Shown here in pieces: positions 1 to 7,229 of a DNA stretch of 64,000 nt; the stretch's first letter is position 1, and every line of letters begins with the position of its first letter. The position numbers and the translations under genes are program-made. A model generated the notes under the pieces. That model was not told where the DNA came from and ran no database searches. It worked only from the letters and a program-made list of their open reading frames with translations. Source of the stretch: an uncultured Desulfosoma sp. (GTDB lineage: Bacteria > Desulfobacterota > Syntrophobacteria > Syntrophobacterales > DSM-9756); contig CALGPN010000025.1 of the NCBI GenBank assembly GCA_937960435.1, positions 106,028-170,027 on the forward strand, written 5' to 3'.

Positions 1-83
1 TTTTCCTTAACCTTTTTCAAAGCATCGACCGAATTTCTTATGCGAAGAGGTGCGCGATCAACCCACACAACACGGAGAGGCCC

Positions 84-1478
84 ATGCGAGGACCTGTCAA
101 GACCGCATTCCATCACGAAGGTTTGAAAACCTTTGCCGGCGTGGATGAAAAGATCGTCATCGGGCTGTATAACGCCGGGGCGCTCAAGAACCTCTCCCAG
201 GGGGATGTCTTGTTTCGGCAAGGGGAACAGGATCACACGATCCACCTGGTCCTCAAGGGATCGATACGGCTCGTCAAACGGGCGGGCACCTCGGCACGGC
301 AAACGGCTGTCCTAGGCCCAGGCGATGTGATTTGCGAAAGCCCCTTTTTCTCCGAAACGGGCGCGTGGAGCGCCGCCGTGGCGGCGGAGCCCTCCACGGT
401 TCTCTCCTTTCCCGAAAACCTGCTGGATTCCCTGGACCCTCCCTTGGGCGCCTTCCTGACCAAAAAGCTCGCCGGCACCTTTCAGAGGCGTCTTCAGGAA
501 AGCCTCACTCGACAGCACAACTTGGCAGCCTCGTGTGATTTCATGACCCGGTTCGCTCGACGCAGCATCGTGGAACGCACCCAGGACTACACCCAATCGG
601 AAATGATCGTGGGGATGATCAAGAAAGTCCCTCAGCTCCCCATGTATGCGAGTCGTCTCGCCCAGATGCTACTCGATGCCAACACGTCGGCCAAAGACGT
701 GGCGGCCTTGGCCAAAAACGACCCGTCCCTCGTGAGCGCCGTCCTCAAACGAGTCAATTCCGCCTACTACAACTGGCAAAAAAAGATCTCCGACTTTCAG
801 CACGCCGTGATCCTGCTAGGTTTTAATCAAGTGTACCAATTGGTGATCGCCGACGGGCTGCGTCGAACCATGCCCAACACCCCACCCTTTCGAGCCTTGC
901 ATAACCACTCCGTGGTGATTTCCCACGTGGCCTACGAAATCGCCCAAATCACCCACCGCCAACAGGCCTCCATGATGAGCACCATCGCCCTGCTGCACGA
1001 TATCGGCAAAAGCGTTCTGCTTCTCATGAAAAAACAAAACGCGAAACTCGCCGTACTCATCGACATGCTCGATTCCGCTAAGCTGGGGTCTTTGCTGCTT
1101 GAGGAATGGAACATTCCCGAAAACGTGTGCCGCGCTGTGGAAATGCAGGACTATCCCGTCTTCAGCCCGCCGGATCAAATTCCCGGCGAGGCGCGATCCC
1201 TCGTGGCCATGCTCTACGTCTCTCACCTGTGCGCCGATGCCATCCAAGGCGCCTCCAAAGAAGACCTCTGGAGACCTTTCAGCGACGAATGGCTGCGCGT
1301 GCTGAACCTGCGTGTCAAGGACGTGGAAAGCCTCGCCCGGGACCATGTGAGGCCGAGTCTGGAAAAGAAGGGGGGGGCTCTGCCGGAACACGTGCGGCAA
1401 TTCCTCGCAGGGACCCAAGAAAATGGGCAAAATGCGGGGAAAGAGCGCGATGAGACACAGTCTCGTTCCGGCCCCTAG
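84..1478 (+). CDS. cyclic-nucleotide-binding and HDOD domain signalling protein
   Basis: Two-domain regulatory protein of 464 residues, predicted cytoplasmic. Residues about 15-130 form a cyclic-nucleotide-binding (CRP-like) fold, with FRQGEQ, GSIRLVKR and LGPGDVICE. Residues about 170-390 form an HDOD domain, with VPQLPMYASRLAQML, LKRVNSAYYNW and LLHDIGK. HDOD proteins act as signalling scaffolds and usually lack HD-hydrolase activity. The start has GGAGAGG a few bases upstream. No DNA-binding helix follows the nucleotide fold, so it is unlikely to bind DNA as CRP does. The C-terminal 30 residues are polar and low complexity. A second HDOD gene lies at 14492. The ligand and output are unknown; the domain calls are secure. 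Confidence 0.85.
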   Translation: MRGPVKTAFHHEGLKTFAGVDEKIVIGLYNAGALKNLSQGDVLFRQGEQDHTIHLVLKGSIRLVKRAGTSARQTAVLGPGDVICESPFFSETGAWSAAVAAEPSTVLSFPENLLDSLDPPLGAFLTKKLAGTFQRRLQESLTRQHNLAASCDFMTRFARRSIVERTQDYTQSEMIVGMIKKVPQLPMYASRLAQMLLDANTSAKDVAALAKNDPSLVSAVLKRVNSAYYNWQKKISDFQHAVILLGFNQVYQLVIADGLRRTMPNTPPFRALHNHSVVISHVAYEIAQITHRQQASMMSTIALLHDIGKSVLLLMKKQNAKLAVLIDMLDSAKLGSLLLEEWNIPENVCRAVEMQDYPVFSPPDQIPGEARSLVAMLYVSHLCADAIQGASKEDLWRPFSDEWLRVLNLRVKDVESLARDHVRPSLEKKGGALPEHVRQFLAGTQENGQNAGKERDETQSRSGP

Positions 1479-1584
1479 GTTTCTTGGAAGAAGTGTGTTA
1501 TGGGGCAAACAAACGTCGGCCTTTCCGCAGGCCGGGATGAAGTTGTGACCCATCGATGATTCTCTTTCATCAAGGAGGAGCCCC

Positions 1585-1773
1585 ATGACTATGTGGAAAT
1601 GCAACAAGTGCGGTCATACCCTGGATGCCGTGAGTCCCCCGGAAACCTGCCCGTCCTGTAAGGAAAAATGCGAATTCCTCGACGTGACATGCTACATCCC
1701 TGAATGCGGCGGTCCCGGATCCGGCAACATCAACCCTCAGGTGTTCACAGAAAGCTTCAAGTCCGACAAATAA
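1585..1773 (+). CDS. small rubredoxin-like metal-binding protein
   Basis: Protein of 62 residues with an N-terminal rubredoxin-like knuckle pair, CNKCG near residue 6 and CPSCK near residue 22, followed by a second Cys-rich stretch (CYIPECGGPGSGN). The CxxC pairs probably hold one iron or zinc. The PECGGPGSGNI tail resembles small rubredoxin-like proteins of sulfate reducers, though this is from memory. The start at 1585 follows AAGGAGGAG with good spacing. It lies just upstream of the ORP-type genes and may be their electron-transfer partner, which is inference. Metal identity cannot be read from sequence. Confidence 0.75.
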   Translation: MTMWKCNKCGHTLDAVSPPETCPSCKEKCEFLDVTCYIPECGGPGSGNINPQVFTESFKSDK

Positions 1774-1796
1774 ACCCCCTCTTCGTTCTTCAGGGG

Positions 1797-1837
1797 GCAT
1801 ATCGTTCCCTCGTCGGCGTCATGAGGCAACGATATGC
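1797..1837. repeat. long inverted repeat between rubredoxin-like gene and NifX-like gene
   Basis: Arms 1797-1811 and 1823-1837 are 15 bases long and complementary except at one position; the outer ten bases (GCATATCGTT / AACGATATGC) match perfectly around an 11-base loop. A smaller C/G hairpin (CCCCCT ... AGGGGG, about 1774-1797) abuts it on the left. There is no U-run, so it is not a classical terminator; an operator or an mRNA-processing or stability stem is possible. Confidence 0.6.
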
Positions 1838-1936
1838 ACCCTTTTTCCAGCTTTACGTTCCGCAGCACCTTGTTTCACTCTTTTTTCCTTCGCCTTGTGG
1901 GCCATCTCTCCCGTGAGCGTCCGCGATGGCGCCTGC

Positions 1937-1952
1937 GGGCACGAATCTTGTT
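1937..1952 (+). promoter_or_regulatory. candidate sigma54 promoter, imperfect -12 element
   Basis: GGGCACG, four bases, then TTGTT matches the sigma54 consensus TGGCACG-N4-TTGCW at the -24 GG and in spacing, but the -12 GC is GT. The transcript start would fall near 1963, about 27 bases before the ATG at 1990. It gains weight because a sigma54 activator is encoded at 4977 and a better sigma54 site lies at 7107. Moderate to low confidence. Confidence 0.35.
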
Positions 1953-1989
1953 AGTTCCTTGGAGGACGATGCGCACAAGGAGTCCTCCC

Positions 1990-2628
1990 ATGGTGGCGGT
2001 GGCCGTTTCAAAGGGCCGTGTGGCCCCGGTTTTGGATTGGTGTACACAGATTCTTCTCGTTCCGACTGCGAGGCACAGAGACAACCAGGGCACTGTCTTG
2101 GATGTTTCCGCTTCGACGCCCTTTGAACGGCTCGAGCGACTCAAAGCCTACAAGGTGAACGTTCTGATCTGTGGCGCTTTGAGCCGCGAGCTGCTTCTTT
2201 ACGCCGAGGGATTGGGCCTTCGGGTCATCTATGGGATCGCCGGGGACGTGCGCGGCGTTCTTCAGGCGTACCGCAGCGGGCGACTGCACGAACCCGACTT
2301 TTGGCTTCCGGGATGCACGGGCCCGAAACGGTACCGATCGTGCCGAGATCCTCTAAAACCGAAAGGAGAATGTATCATGGCGCCGGGAAGAGGCAGAGGT
2401 ATGGGAGGGGGCGGGGGTCAAGGGCAAGGACGGGGCCAGGGCAAGGGCGGCCGGGGACGGGGAAGCCCGGGGCAAGGTGCGGGCCCGGGCCGGGGTTCTC
2501 AGGGAGCGCCCGCTTTTTGCGTGTGCCCCGCGTGCGGAGAAAAGGTGCCTCATCGCCAAGGGGTGCCGTGCAATGAGATGACCTGTCCTAAATGCGGCAA
2601 AGCCATGGTCCGGGGAGACGCCTCATGA
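1990..2628 (+). CDS. NifX/ORP-like domain fused to Gly-rich zinc-ribbon domain
   Basis: Residues 1-125 form a dinitrogenase iron-molybdenum-cofactor (NifX/ORP, MTH1175-like) fold: MVAVAVSKGR, VLDWCTQILLV, VLICGALSREL, a GD near VIYGIAGDV and a terminal LPGC. Residues about 130-180 are very rich in Gly, Arg and Gln, and the C-terminus is a zinc ribbon (CPACG, CPKCG). I chose the ATG at 1990 because AAGGAG lies 7 bases upstream; the frame is open further 5' but without a credible start. Such NifX-fold and Gly-rich proteins are usually separate, so the fusion is unusual, and an internal start with its own ribosome site exists at 2377. The stop overlaps the next gene (ATGA). Likely part of an ORP-type complex. 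Confidence 0.75.
   Translation: MVAVAVSKGRVAPVLDWCTQILLVPTARHRDNQGTVLDVSASTPFERLERLKAYKVNVLICGALSRELLLYAEGLGLRVIYGIAGDVRGVLQAYRSGRLHEPDFWLPGCTGPKRYRSCRDPLKPKGECIMAPGRGRGMGGGGGQGQGRGQGKGGRGRGSPGQGAGPGRGSQGAPAFCVCPACGEKVPHRQGVPCNEMTCPKCGKAMVRGDAS
2377..2628 (+). CDS. possible internally initiated Gly-rich zinc-ribbon protein
   Basis: This in-frame start inside the 1990 gene is preceded by AAAGGAG with 8-base spacing, as good as any ribosome site in the window. Translation from it would give an 83-residue protein made only of the Gly/Arg/Gln-rich segment and the CPACG-CPKCG zinc ribbon. It may be made independently besides the fusion, or mark where two genes merged after loss of a stop codon. 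The sequence cannot say which product exists. Confidence 0.45.
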   Translation: MAPGRGRGMGGGGGQGQGRGQGKGGRGRGSPGQGAGPGRGSQGAPAFCVCPACGEKVPHRQGVPCNEMTCPKCGKAMVRGDAS

Positions 2629-3536
2629 TTCTTGCCACTGCCAGCGGCAAGGGAGGAACGGGAAAAACCACCGTGGCCTGTAACCTGGCGGTGGCTCTGG
2701 AGAGCCCGGTGGTTTTCGCCGACTGCGACGTGGAAGAGCCCAACGCTCATCTGTTTCTGAAACCCCATTGGGACGGCACCGAAAGCGTGACCGTGGACGT
2801 GCCCGAGATGGACACGGCCCGGTGCACCCTATGCGGAGCCTGCCAGGAAATCTGCCAATTCAAGGCTATTGCGGTCTTGCCCGAGACGCTGCTTGTCTTT
2901 CAGGAATTATGTCACAGCTGCGGCGGCTGTGCGCTGGTCTGTCCCGAAAAGGCCGTCTCATGGAAGGCCCGAGAGGTGGGCCTGCTTCGTGTAGGGCACC
3001 GCGGTCCCATTCGGTTTGTCGATGGGACCCTAAAAATCGGCGAAGCCATGCCCCCCCCTCTGATCCGGCGCGTGCGCCGCAAAGCGGCGGAAACCCTGGG
3101 GGCCTCCATCACCATCTTGGACGCACCGCCGGGAACCTCTTGTCCCGTAGTCACAAGTCTTTGGGAATCCGATTACGTTCTTTTGGTGACCGAACCCACG
3201 CCCTTTGGGTTGAACGATCTGGAACTGGCCGTCGGAGCTGTGAAAAAAATGGGCCTTCCATGCGGCATCGTAATCAACCGATGCGACATCGGTGACGCGC
3301 GCGCCCGTGAGTTTGCGTGGAGGGAAAATATCCCGATACTTTTGGAAATTCCCTTTGATCGGCAAGTGGCGGAGCATTTAGCCAAAGGGGATGTGCTGGT
3401 CGAGGTTCTTCCTCGTTGGAAGGAAATGATGCAGGAACTGCATCGGAATGTCCTGCAGGCGGTGGAAGCTCTCCAGGGGAAAGTTTCCGGAAAAGCGTGT
3501 GCGGACTCCGAAATCCGCTCTGGGGTCTCGTCATGA
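2625..3536 (+). CDS. MinD/ParA-type ATPase with inserted 2x[4Fe-4S] ferredoxin domain
   Basis: SIMIBI-class ATPase of 303 residues. The deviant Walker A is GKGGTGKTT at residues 8-16. A ferredoxin domain is inserted near residues 60-110 with two complete cluster motifs, Cys67/70/73/77 and Cys96/99/102/106. Later motifs include ILDAPPGTSCPV (Walker B region) and VINRCD. I take the ATG at 2625, which overlaps the preceding stop; the reading frame extends upstream without a plausible start. Its own stop overlaps the next start, so the two ATPases are translationally coupled. The pair resembles DVU2103 and DVU2104 of the ORP complex of Desulfovibrio vulgaris. A role in metal-sulfur cluster handling is inferred. 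Confidence 0.88.
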   Translation: MILATASGKGGTGKTTVACNLAVALESPVVFADCDVEEPNAHLFLKPHWDGTESVTVDVPEMDTARCTLCGACQEICQFKAIAVLPETLLVFQELCHSCGGCALVCPEKAVSWKAREVGLLRVGHRGPIRFVDGTLKIGEAMPPPLIRRVRRKAAETLGASITILDAPPGTSCPVVTSLWESDYVLLVTEPTPFGLNDLELAVGAVKKMGLPCGIVINRCDIGDARAREFAWRENIPILLEIPFDRQVAEHLAKGDVLVEVLPRWKEMMQELHRNVLQAVEALQGKVSGKACADSEIRSGVSS

Positions 3537-4423
3537 AAGAATTGGTGCTGATCAGCGGCAAAGGGGGCACGGGAAAAACCAGTCTGGTGGCCGCTTTTGC
3601 GGCCCTTGCCGCAAAAATCGTCCTGTGCGATGCGGACGTGGATGCAGCGGACCTTCACCTGGTGACCCAACCCCGCATTCTCGAAACGCATCCTCTCGTC
3701 GCCGGCCACAAAGCCGTGATCGATCCCGAACGCTGCACGCAATGCGGTCTATGCCGTGAATGGTGCCGGTTCGGGGCCATCAACGCCGATTTACGCATTG
3801 AGCCGCTTCTTTGCGAAGGCTGCGGGGTGTGCGCCCGGTTATGTCCGGAACAAGCCGTGGATTTTCGAGAAAAGACCTGCGGTGTGTGGCATGTTTCGGA
3901 AACGCCTTACGGTCCCATGGTGCATGCACGCTTAGGGATCGCGGAAGAAAATTCGGGGAAAATGGTGGCCTTGGTGCGTCGCGAGGCCCGACGCATCGCG
4001 GAAACTCGTCGGATCCCGATGATCCTCACCGACGGTCCGCCAGGTGTGGGCTGTCCTGTGATCGCCTCCATAGGCAACGCCGACGCCGTCCTCGCGGTGG
4101 CTGAACCCACGGTTTCCGGTCGTCACGATGTGGACCGCGTCCTGGCCCTTGCGGACCACTTCCGGGTCCCTGCCGCCGTCTGCGTGAACAAGTGGGATGT
4201 GCATCCGAAAGAAGCCGCGAGGATCGCCGAGGCAGCCCGAGAGAAGGGGGCCGAATGCGTTGGATTCATCCCTTTTGACCCTGTAGTGACTCGCTCTCAA
4301 GTTGACGGTCGATGTCTCATGGAATACGGTGAAACCGCCGTCGTGCGATCCATTGAGCAGGTGTGGGAAAAACTCTGTGCTCTTCTGGGCCGGGCCGACG
4401 GCGACCTGAAGTCCCTCCAATGA
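3533..4423 (+). CDS. second MinD/ParA-type ATPase with inserted 2x[4Fe-4S] ferredoxin domain
   Basis: Protein of 296 residues, paralogous to the preceding gene. Walker A is GKGGTGKTS at residues 9-17, the inserted ferredoxin has Cys68/71/74/78 and Cys94/97/100/104, and later motifs are LTDGPPGVGCPV and CVNKWD. The ATG at 3533 overlaps the upstream stop by one base (ATGA). All eight cluster cysteines are intact in both paralogues, so both probably carry two [4Fe-4S] clusters and may form a heterodimer. Context places it in an ORP-type locus with a sigma54 regulator downstream. Function in that complex is inferred. Confidence 0.88.
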   Translation: MKELVLISGKGGTGKTSLVAAFAALAAKIVLCDADVDAADLHLVTQPRILETHPLVAGHKAVIDPERCTQCGLCREWCRFGAINADLRIEPLLCEGCGVCARLCPEQAVDFREKTCGVWHVSETPYGPMVHARLGIAEENSGKMVALVRREARRIAETRRIPMILTDGPPGVGCPVIASIGNADAVLAVAEPTVSGRHDVDRVLALADHFRVPAAVCVNKWDVHPKEAARIAEAAREKGAECVGFIPFDPVVTRSQVDGRCLMEYGETAVVRSIEQVWEKLCALLGRADGDLKSLQ

Positions 4424-4468
4424 ACCCGCGGTAAAGGCGAAACGTCGCGAAAACATGGAGGCAGCCCA

Positions 4469-4927
4469 ATGTTGGAGAAAATGCTTTATCCCACAGATTT
4501 TTCAGAAGTCTCGCGCAAGGCTCTCCGATATCTGAAGGTCTTGCGAGGAGCCGGAGTCAAACACGTGGTGCTTCTCCGGGTCATCAATGACAAAACCATG
4601 GCCGCCATCGCCAAGGGTGTGGCCTTGTCGGGAAAAGACGTGGCCAAGTTCCTCAAAGAGGTTCTCGAGTCGCTGCGGCAGGAGGCATGGAATGACATGC
4701 GCCCGATTGAAGAGGAGCTTAAGGAGGCGGGCTTCGAGGTGACCACACGCGTGGAAGAGGGCGTTCCGCAAACGAAAATTTTGGAGGTCGCTGAAGAAGA
4801 AAAGGTTTCCGCCATCATTTTGGGTTCCCACGGCCGAAGCAACTTGAGCGCCGTGCTTCTGGGTTCGGTTTCGGACTATGTGATCCGCCATTCCAAATAC
4901 CCTGTCATCGTGATCAAGAGGGACTAG
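4469..4927 (+). CDS. UspA-family universal stress protein
   Basis: Protein of 152 residues beginning MLEKMLYPTDFSE, with the ATP-binding motif of the family near the C-terminus (LGSHGRSNLSAVLLGSVS) and the final strand YPVIVIKRD. The GxxG-9x-G(S/T) motif is present, suggesting an ATP-binding member. It sits 45 bases after the second MinD-ferredoxin gene and may be co-transcribed. GGAGGC lies upstream of the start. Another Usp gene is at 23684. Specific role unknown. Confidence 0.88.
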   Translation: MLEKMLYPTDFSEVSRKALRYLKVLRGAGVKHVVLLRVINDKTMAAIAKGVALSGKDVAKFLKEVLESLRQEAWNDMRPIEEELKEAGFEVTTRVEEGVPQTKILEVAEEEKVSAIILGSHGRSNLSAVLLGSVSDYVIRHSKYPVIVIKRD

Positions 4928-4976
4928 AGCGCTCACGGCGGCGTGGGGATCCGCATGGGTTGTCGAGGCTTTGTTC

Positions 4977-6401
4977 ATGTCGGACGATCGAAGGAAGGCA
5001 AGTACCGATCGTAGGCAGCCCTTGGTGAGGGAAGCCGCGCCGCCTTTGGAATGGGCTCGAACGATCCTTGACAGCATCGCGGACGGGGTTTTTACGGTGG
5101 ATGCGGATTTCCGCATCACCTTTTTCAACAAGGCTGCCGAGAAAATCACGGGGGTGCCAGCCGAGGACGCATTGGGAAAGCGCTGTGGGGAAGTCTTTCG
5201 CGCCAACATCTGCGAGACGGCCTGCGCTTTGCGCCACACCATGGAAACGGGGAAACCCGTGGTGGAGCAGGCCGTGGTGATTTTGAACGCCGAAAACCGT
5301 GAGGTTCCCATCAGCATCAGCACCGCCCTTCTCAAAGACCATGCCGGACGCACCGTAGGGGGTGTGGAAACCTTTCGCGATCTGACGGACGTGGAAACCC
5401 TGCGGCGCGAAATTCAGAAAAAATACCGCTTCAGGGACATCCTCTCCAAAGCGCCCGCCATGCAGCGGCTCTTCACCATCCTGCCGCAAATCGCTCAGAG
5501 CGAGAGCACGGTTTTGATCCAAGGGGAAAGCGGCACGGGAAAGGAAGTCCTGGCGAGGACCATCCATTCCCTGAGCCGCCGAGCCAAGGGACCTTTTGTG
5601 GCGGTCAACTGTGGGGCTTTGCCCGACACCCTTTTGGAATCGGAATTATTCGGCCATGTGGCGGGGGCCTTTACCGACGCGAAGCGCAACCGCAGCGGTC
5701 GGTTTGCCTTGGCCGAGGGCGGAACCCTGTTTTTGGATGAGATCGGGGATGTGTCGCCGGCCCTTCAGGTTCGGCTTCTTCGGGTCCTCGAGGAGCGTGT
5801 TTACGAACCTTTGGGATCATCCAAAAGCTGTAAAGCCGATGTGCGCATCATCGCTGCGTCTAACAAGGACGTGGAAAAGCTGGTCGAAGAGGGACTTTTC
5901 CGCAAAGATCTCTTTTACCGCATCAATGTGGTGAAACTGTGGCTACCGCCTTTGTCCCAACGCCGTGAAGACATCCCTCTGCTGGTCAACCACTTTGTGG
6001 ATCGCTTCAACCGCTTGCAGAACAAGAGAATTTTCGGCTTGAGCCATGAAACCCTGCACATCTTTATGACGCATGATTGGCCCGGGAATATTCGAGAATT
6101 GGAAAACGCCGTGGAGCACGCCTTCATCTTATGCCGCGAGGGCTGGATCCGACCGGAACATCTGCCGGAGCACCTTCAGAAGGTGCGGGCAACTTTCGAA
6201 GCGCCCCACGGCTGGAGCCTCAATGACATTGAAAAGCGCGCCATTTGGGAAGCCTTGGAACGCAATCAATGGAGACGTATGGCCACGGCCCGAGAACTGG
6301 GCATCGACAAGAATACGCTCCGGCGAAAGATTCTCAGGCACCGGCTCGACTCCCTCATCCCCCCTGAAGGCCGCAAGATCGGCTCCCGCACGGCCGACTG
6401 A
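4977..6401 (+). CDS. PAS-containing sigma54-dependent activator (NtrC family, Fis type)
   Basis: Protein of 474 residues: PAS domain (about 25-145), sigma54-interaction AAA+ domain (about 155-390; Walker A GESGTGKE, loop GAFTDA in place of GAFTGA, GTLFLDEIGD, WPGNIRELENA) and a Fis-type helix-turn-helix at the end (ATARELGIDKNTLRRKI). The PAS carries Cys70, Cys79 and Cys83, a possible redox or metal site. There is no receiver domain, so sensing is probably direct. I use ATG 4977, with GAGG 8 bases upstream, rather than TTG 4971. It corresponds by position to DVU2106, the regulator of the ORP operons, and a sigma54 promoter lies downstream at 7107. Confidence 0.9.
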   Translation: MSDDRRKASTDRRQPLVREAAPPLEWARTILDSIADGVFTVDADFRITFFNKAAEKITGVPAEDALGKRCGEVFRANICETACALRHTMETGKPVVEQAVVILNAENREVPISISTALLKDHAGRTVGGVETFRDLTDVETLRREIQKKYRFRDILSKAPAMQRLFTILPQIAQSESTVLIQGESGTGKEVLARTIHSLSRRAKGPFVAVNCGALPDTLLESELFGHVAGAFTDAKRNRSGRFALAEGGTLFLDEIGDVSPALQVRLLRVLEERVYEPLGSSKSCKADVRIIAASNKDVEKLVEEGLFRKDLFYRINVVKLWLPPLSQRREDIPLLVNHFVDRFNRLQNKRIFGLSHETLHIFMTHDWPGNIRELENAVEHAFILCREGWIRPEHLPEHLQKVRATFEAPHGWSLNDIEKRAIWEALERNQWRRMATARELGIDKNTLRRKILRHRLDSLIPPEGRKIGSRTAD

Positions 6402-6474
6402 GCCCTCTCCGTCAGCCGTCATTGCCCTTCACCCCTTCCAAGCCCGCGCCACAACCGCCCGCATTCCGCAACCC

Positions 6475-6873
6475 GTAGGTTGGGGTGAGCGAAGCGAACC
6501 CCAACGCACACACCCAGCCCCACCCGGACAAATTCGGGGGGCACACGTTCCCTTCCCGATCGAGGGCGGGCACAAGGCCCGCCCCTACCATCGGCGGCAT
6601 ACACCCTCCCCCCTACCATGGGCAGGCACGCTCTTCTACCCCCATAACGGGCGGGCACAAGGCCCGCCCCTACACGTGGTGGCCATACACCTCCGACCCC
6701 GCAACGGGCGGGCACAAGGCCCGCCCCTACGGATTCGGATGAGGCCCCAGCCCAGACGATTTTGGTTGACGCACAAAGGGATCCGGGCAACTGAACCGGT
6801 CCGCACCCACGCGTAGCCTCTTCCCCTTCCCTCAGGCAACCCGTAGGTTGGAGTGAGCGAAGCGAACCCCAAC
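6475..6873. repeat. intergenic repeat island 1 (families A and B)
   Basis: The 800-base gap after the sigma54 activator holds two copies of repeat A (6475-6505 and 6843-6873; begins GTAGGTTGGGGTGAGCG, ends GAACCCCAAC) and three of repeat B (6564-6588, 6649-6673, 6706-6730; GGGCGGGCACAAGGC then CCGCCCCTAC), plus degenerate B fragments near 6617-6640. Both units are imperfect palindromes. The open frames here are artefacts of the repeats. Confidence 0.85.
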
Positions 6874-7106
6874 ACAGCACTCCCCCGTCGCCCACAATCG
6901 TGCCTCCCCAAGCCCTTTGAAGGCTTAAGGCGTCGTCTCTTGTCGCGCCCGAAATTCCCGTCGCCCCACCATAGCGCCATTTCAGCTCCCGGGGTGCGTT
7001 TTGTTCCCTTTTGGGAAGCGGCCAGGTTCCGCCTCGGCCAGAGGGTCGCCTCCTTTTCTCGAATGCAGAAAGCTTCGACGGGCGTTGCCCGCGGGAAAAA
7101 ACAGCC

Positions 7107-7122
7107 TGGCACATGATTTGCC
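7107..7122 (+). promoter_or_regulatory. sigma54 (-24/-12) promoter upstream of mrp-ORP
   Basis: TGGCACA, four bases, then TTGCC fits the sigma54 consensus TGGCACR-N4-TTGCW at every position but the last, including the invariant GG and GC at the correct spacing. Transcription would start near 7134, about 77 bases before the ATG at 7211 and 96 before the ATG at 7230. The activator encoded just upstream at 4977 is the obvious candidate regulator, as in the ORP locus of Desulfovibrio vulgaris. Confidence 0.75.
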
Positions 7123-7229
7123 CTCGCAGCTTAGGGCATGTTCTCATGAGCTTTTTATCGGCTCGCTGGGGACCTTATCTCTCAACAGCATTCGGGAGGT
7201 TTAAAACACCATGACTCATTCATGTCATC

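Noticed and set aside
6412..7147. Open frames reading VGAGLVPAR-like and CWGSLRSPQP-like residues, on both strands
   Set aside because: They run through repeat families A and B, recur at 19454-19723 and 51641-52131, and show no domain or start signal. They are typical spurious ORFs of this repeat.
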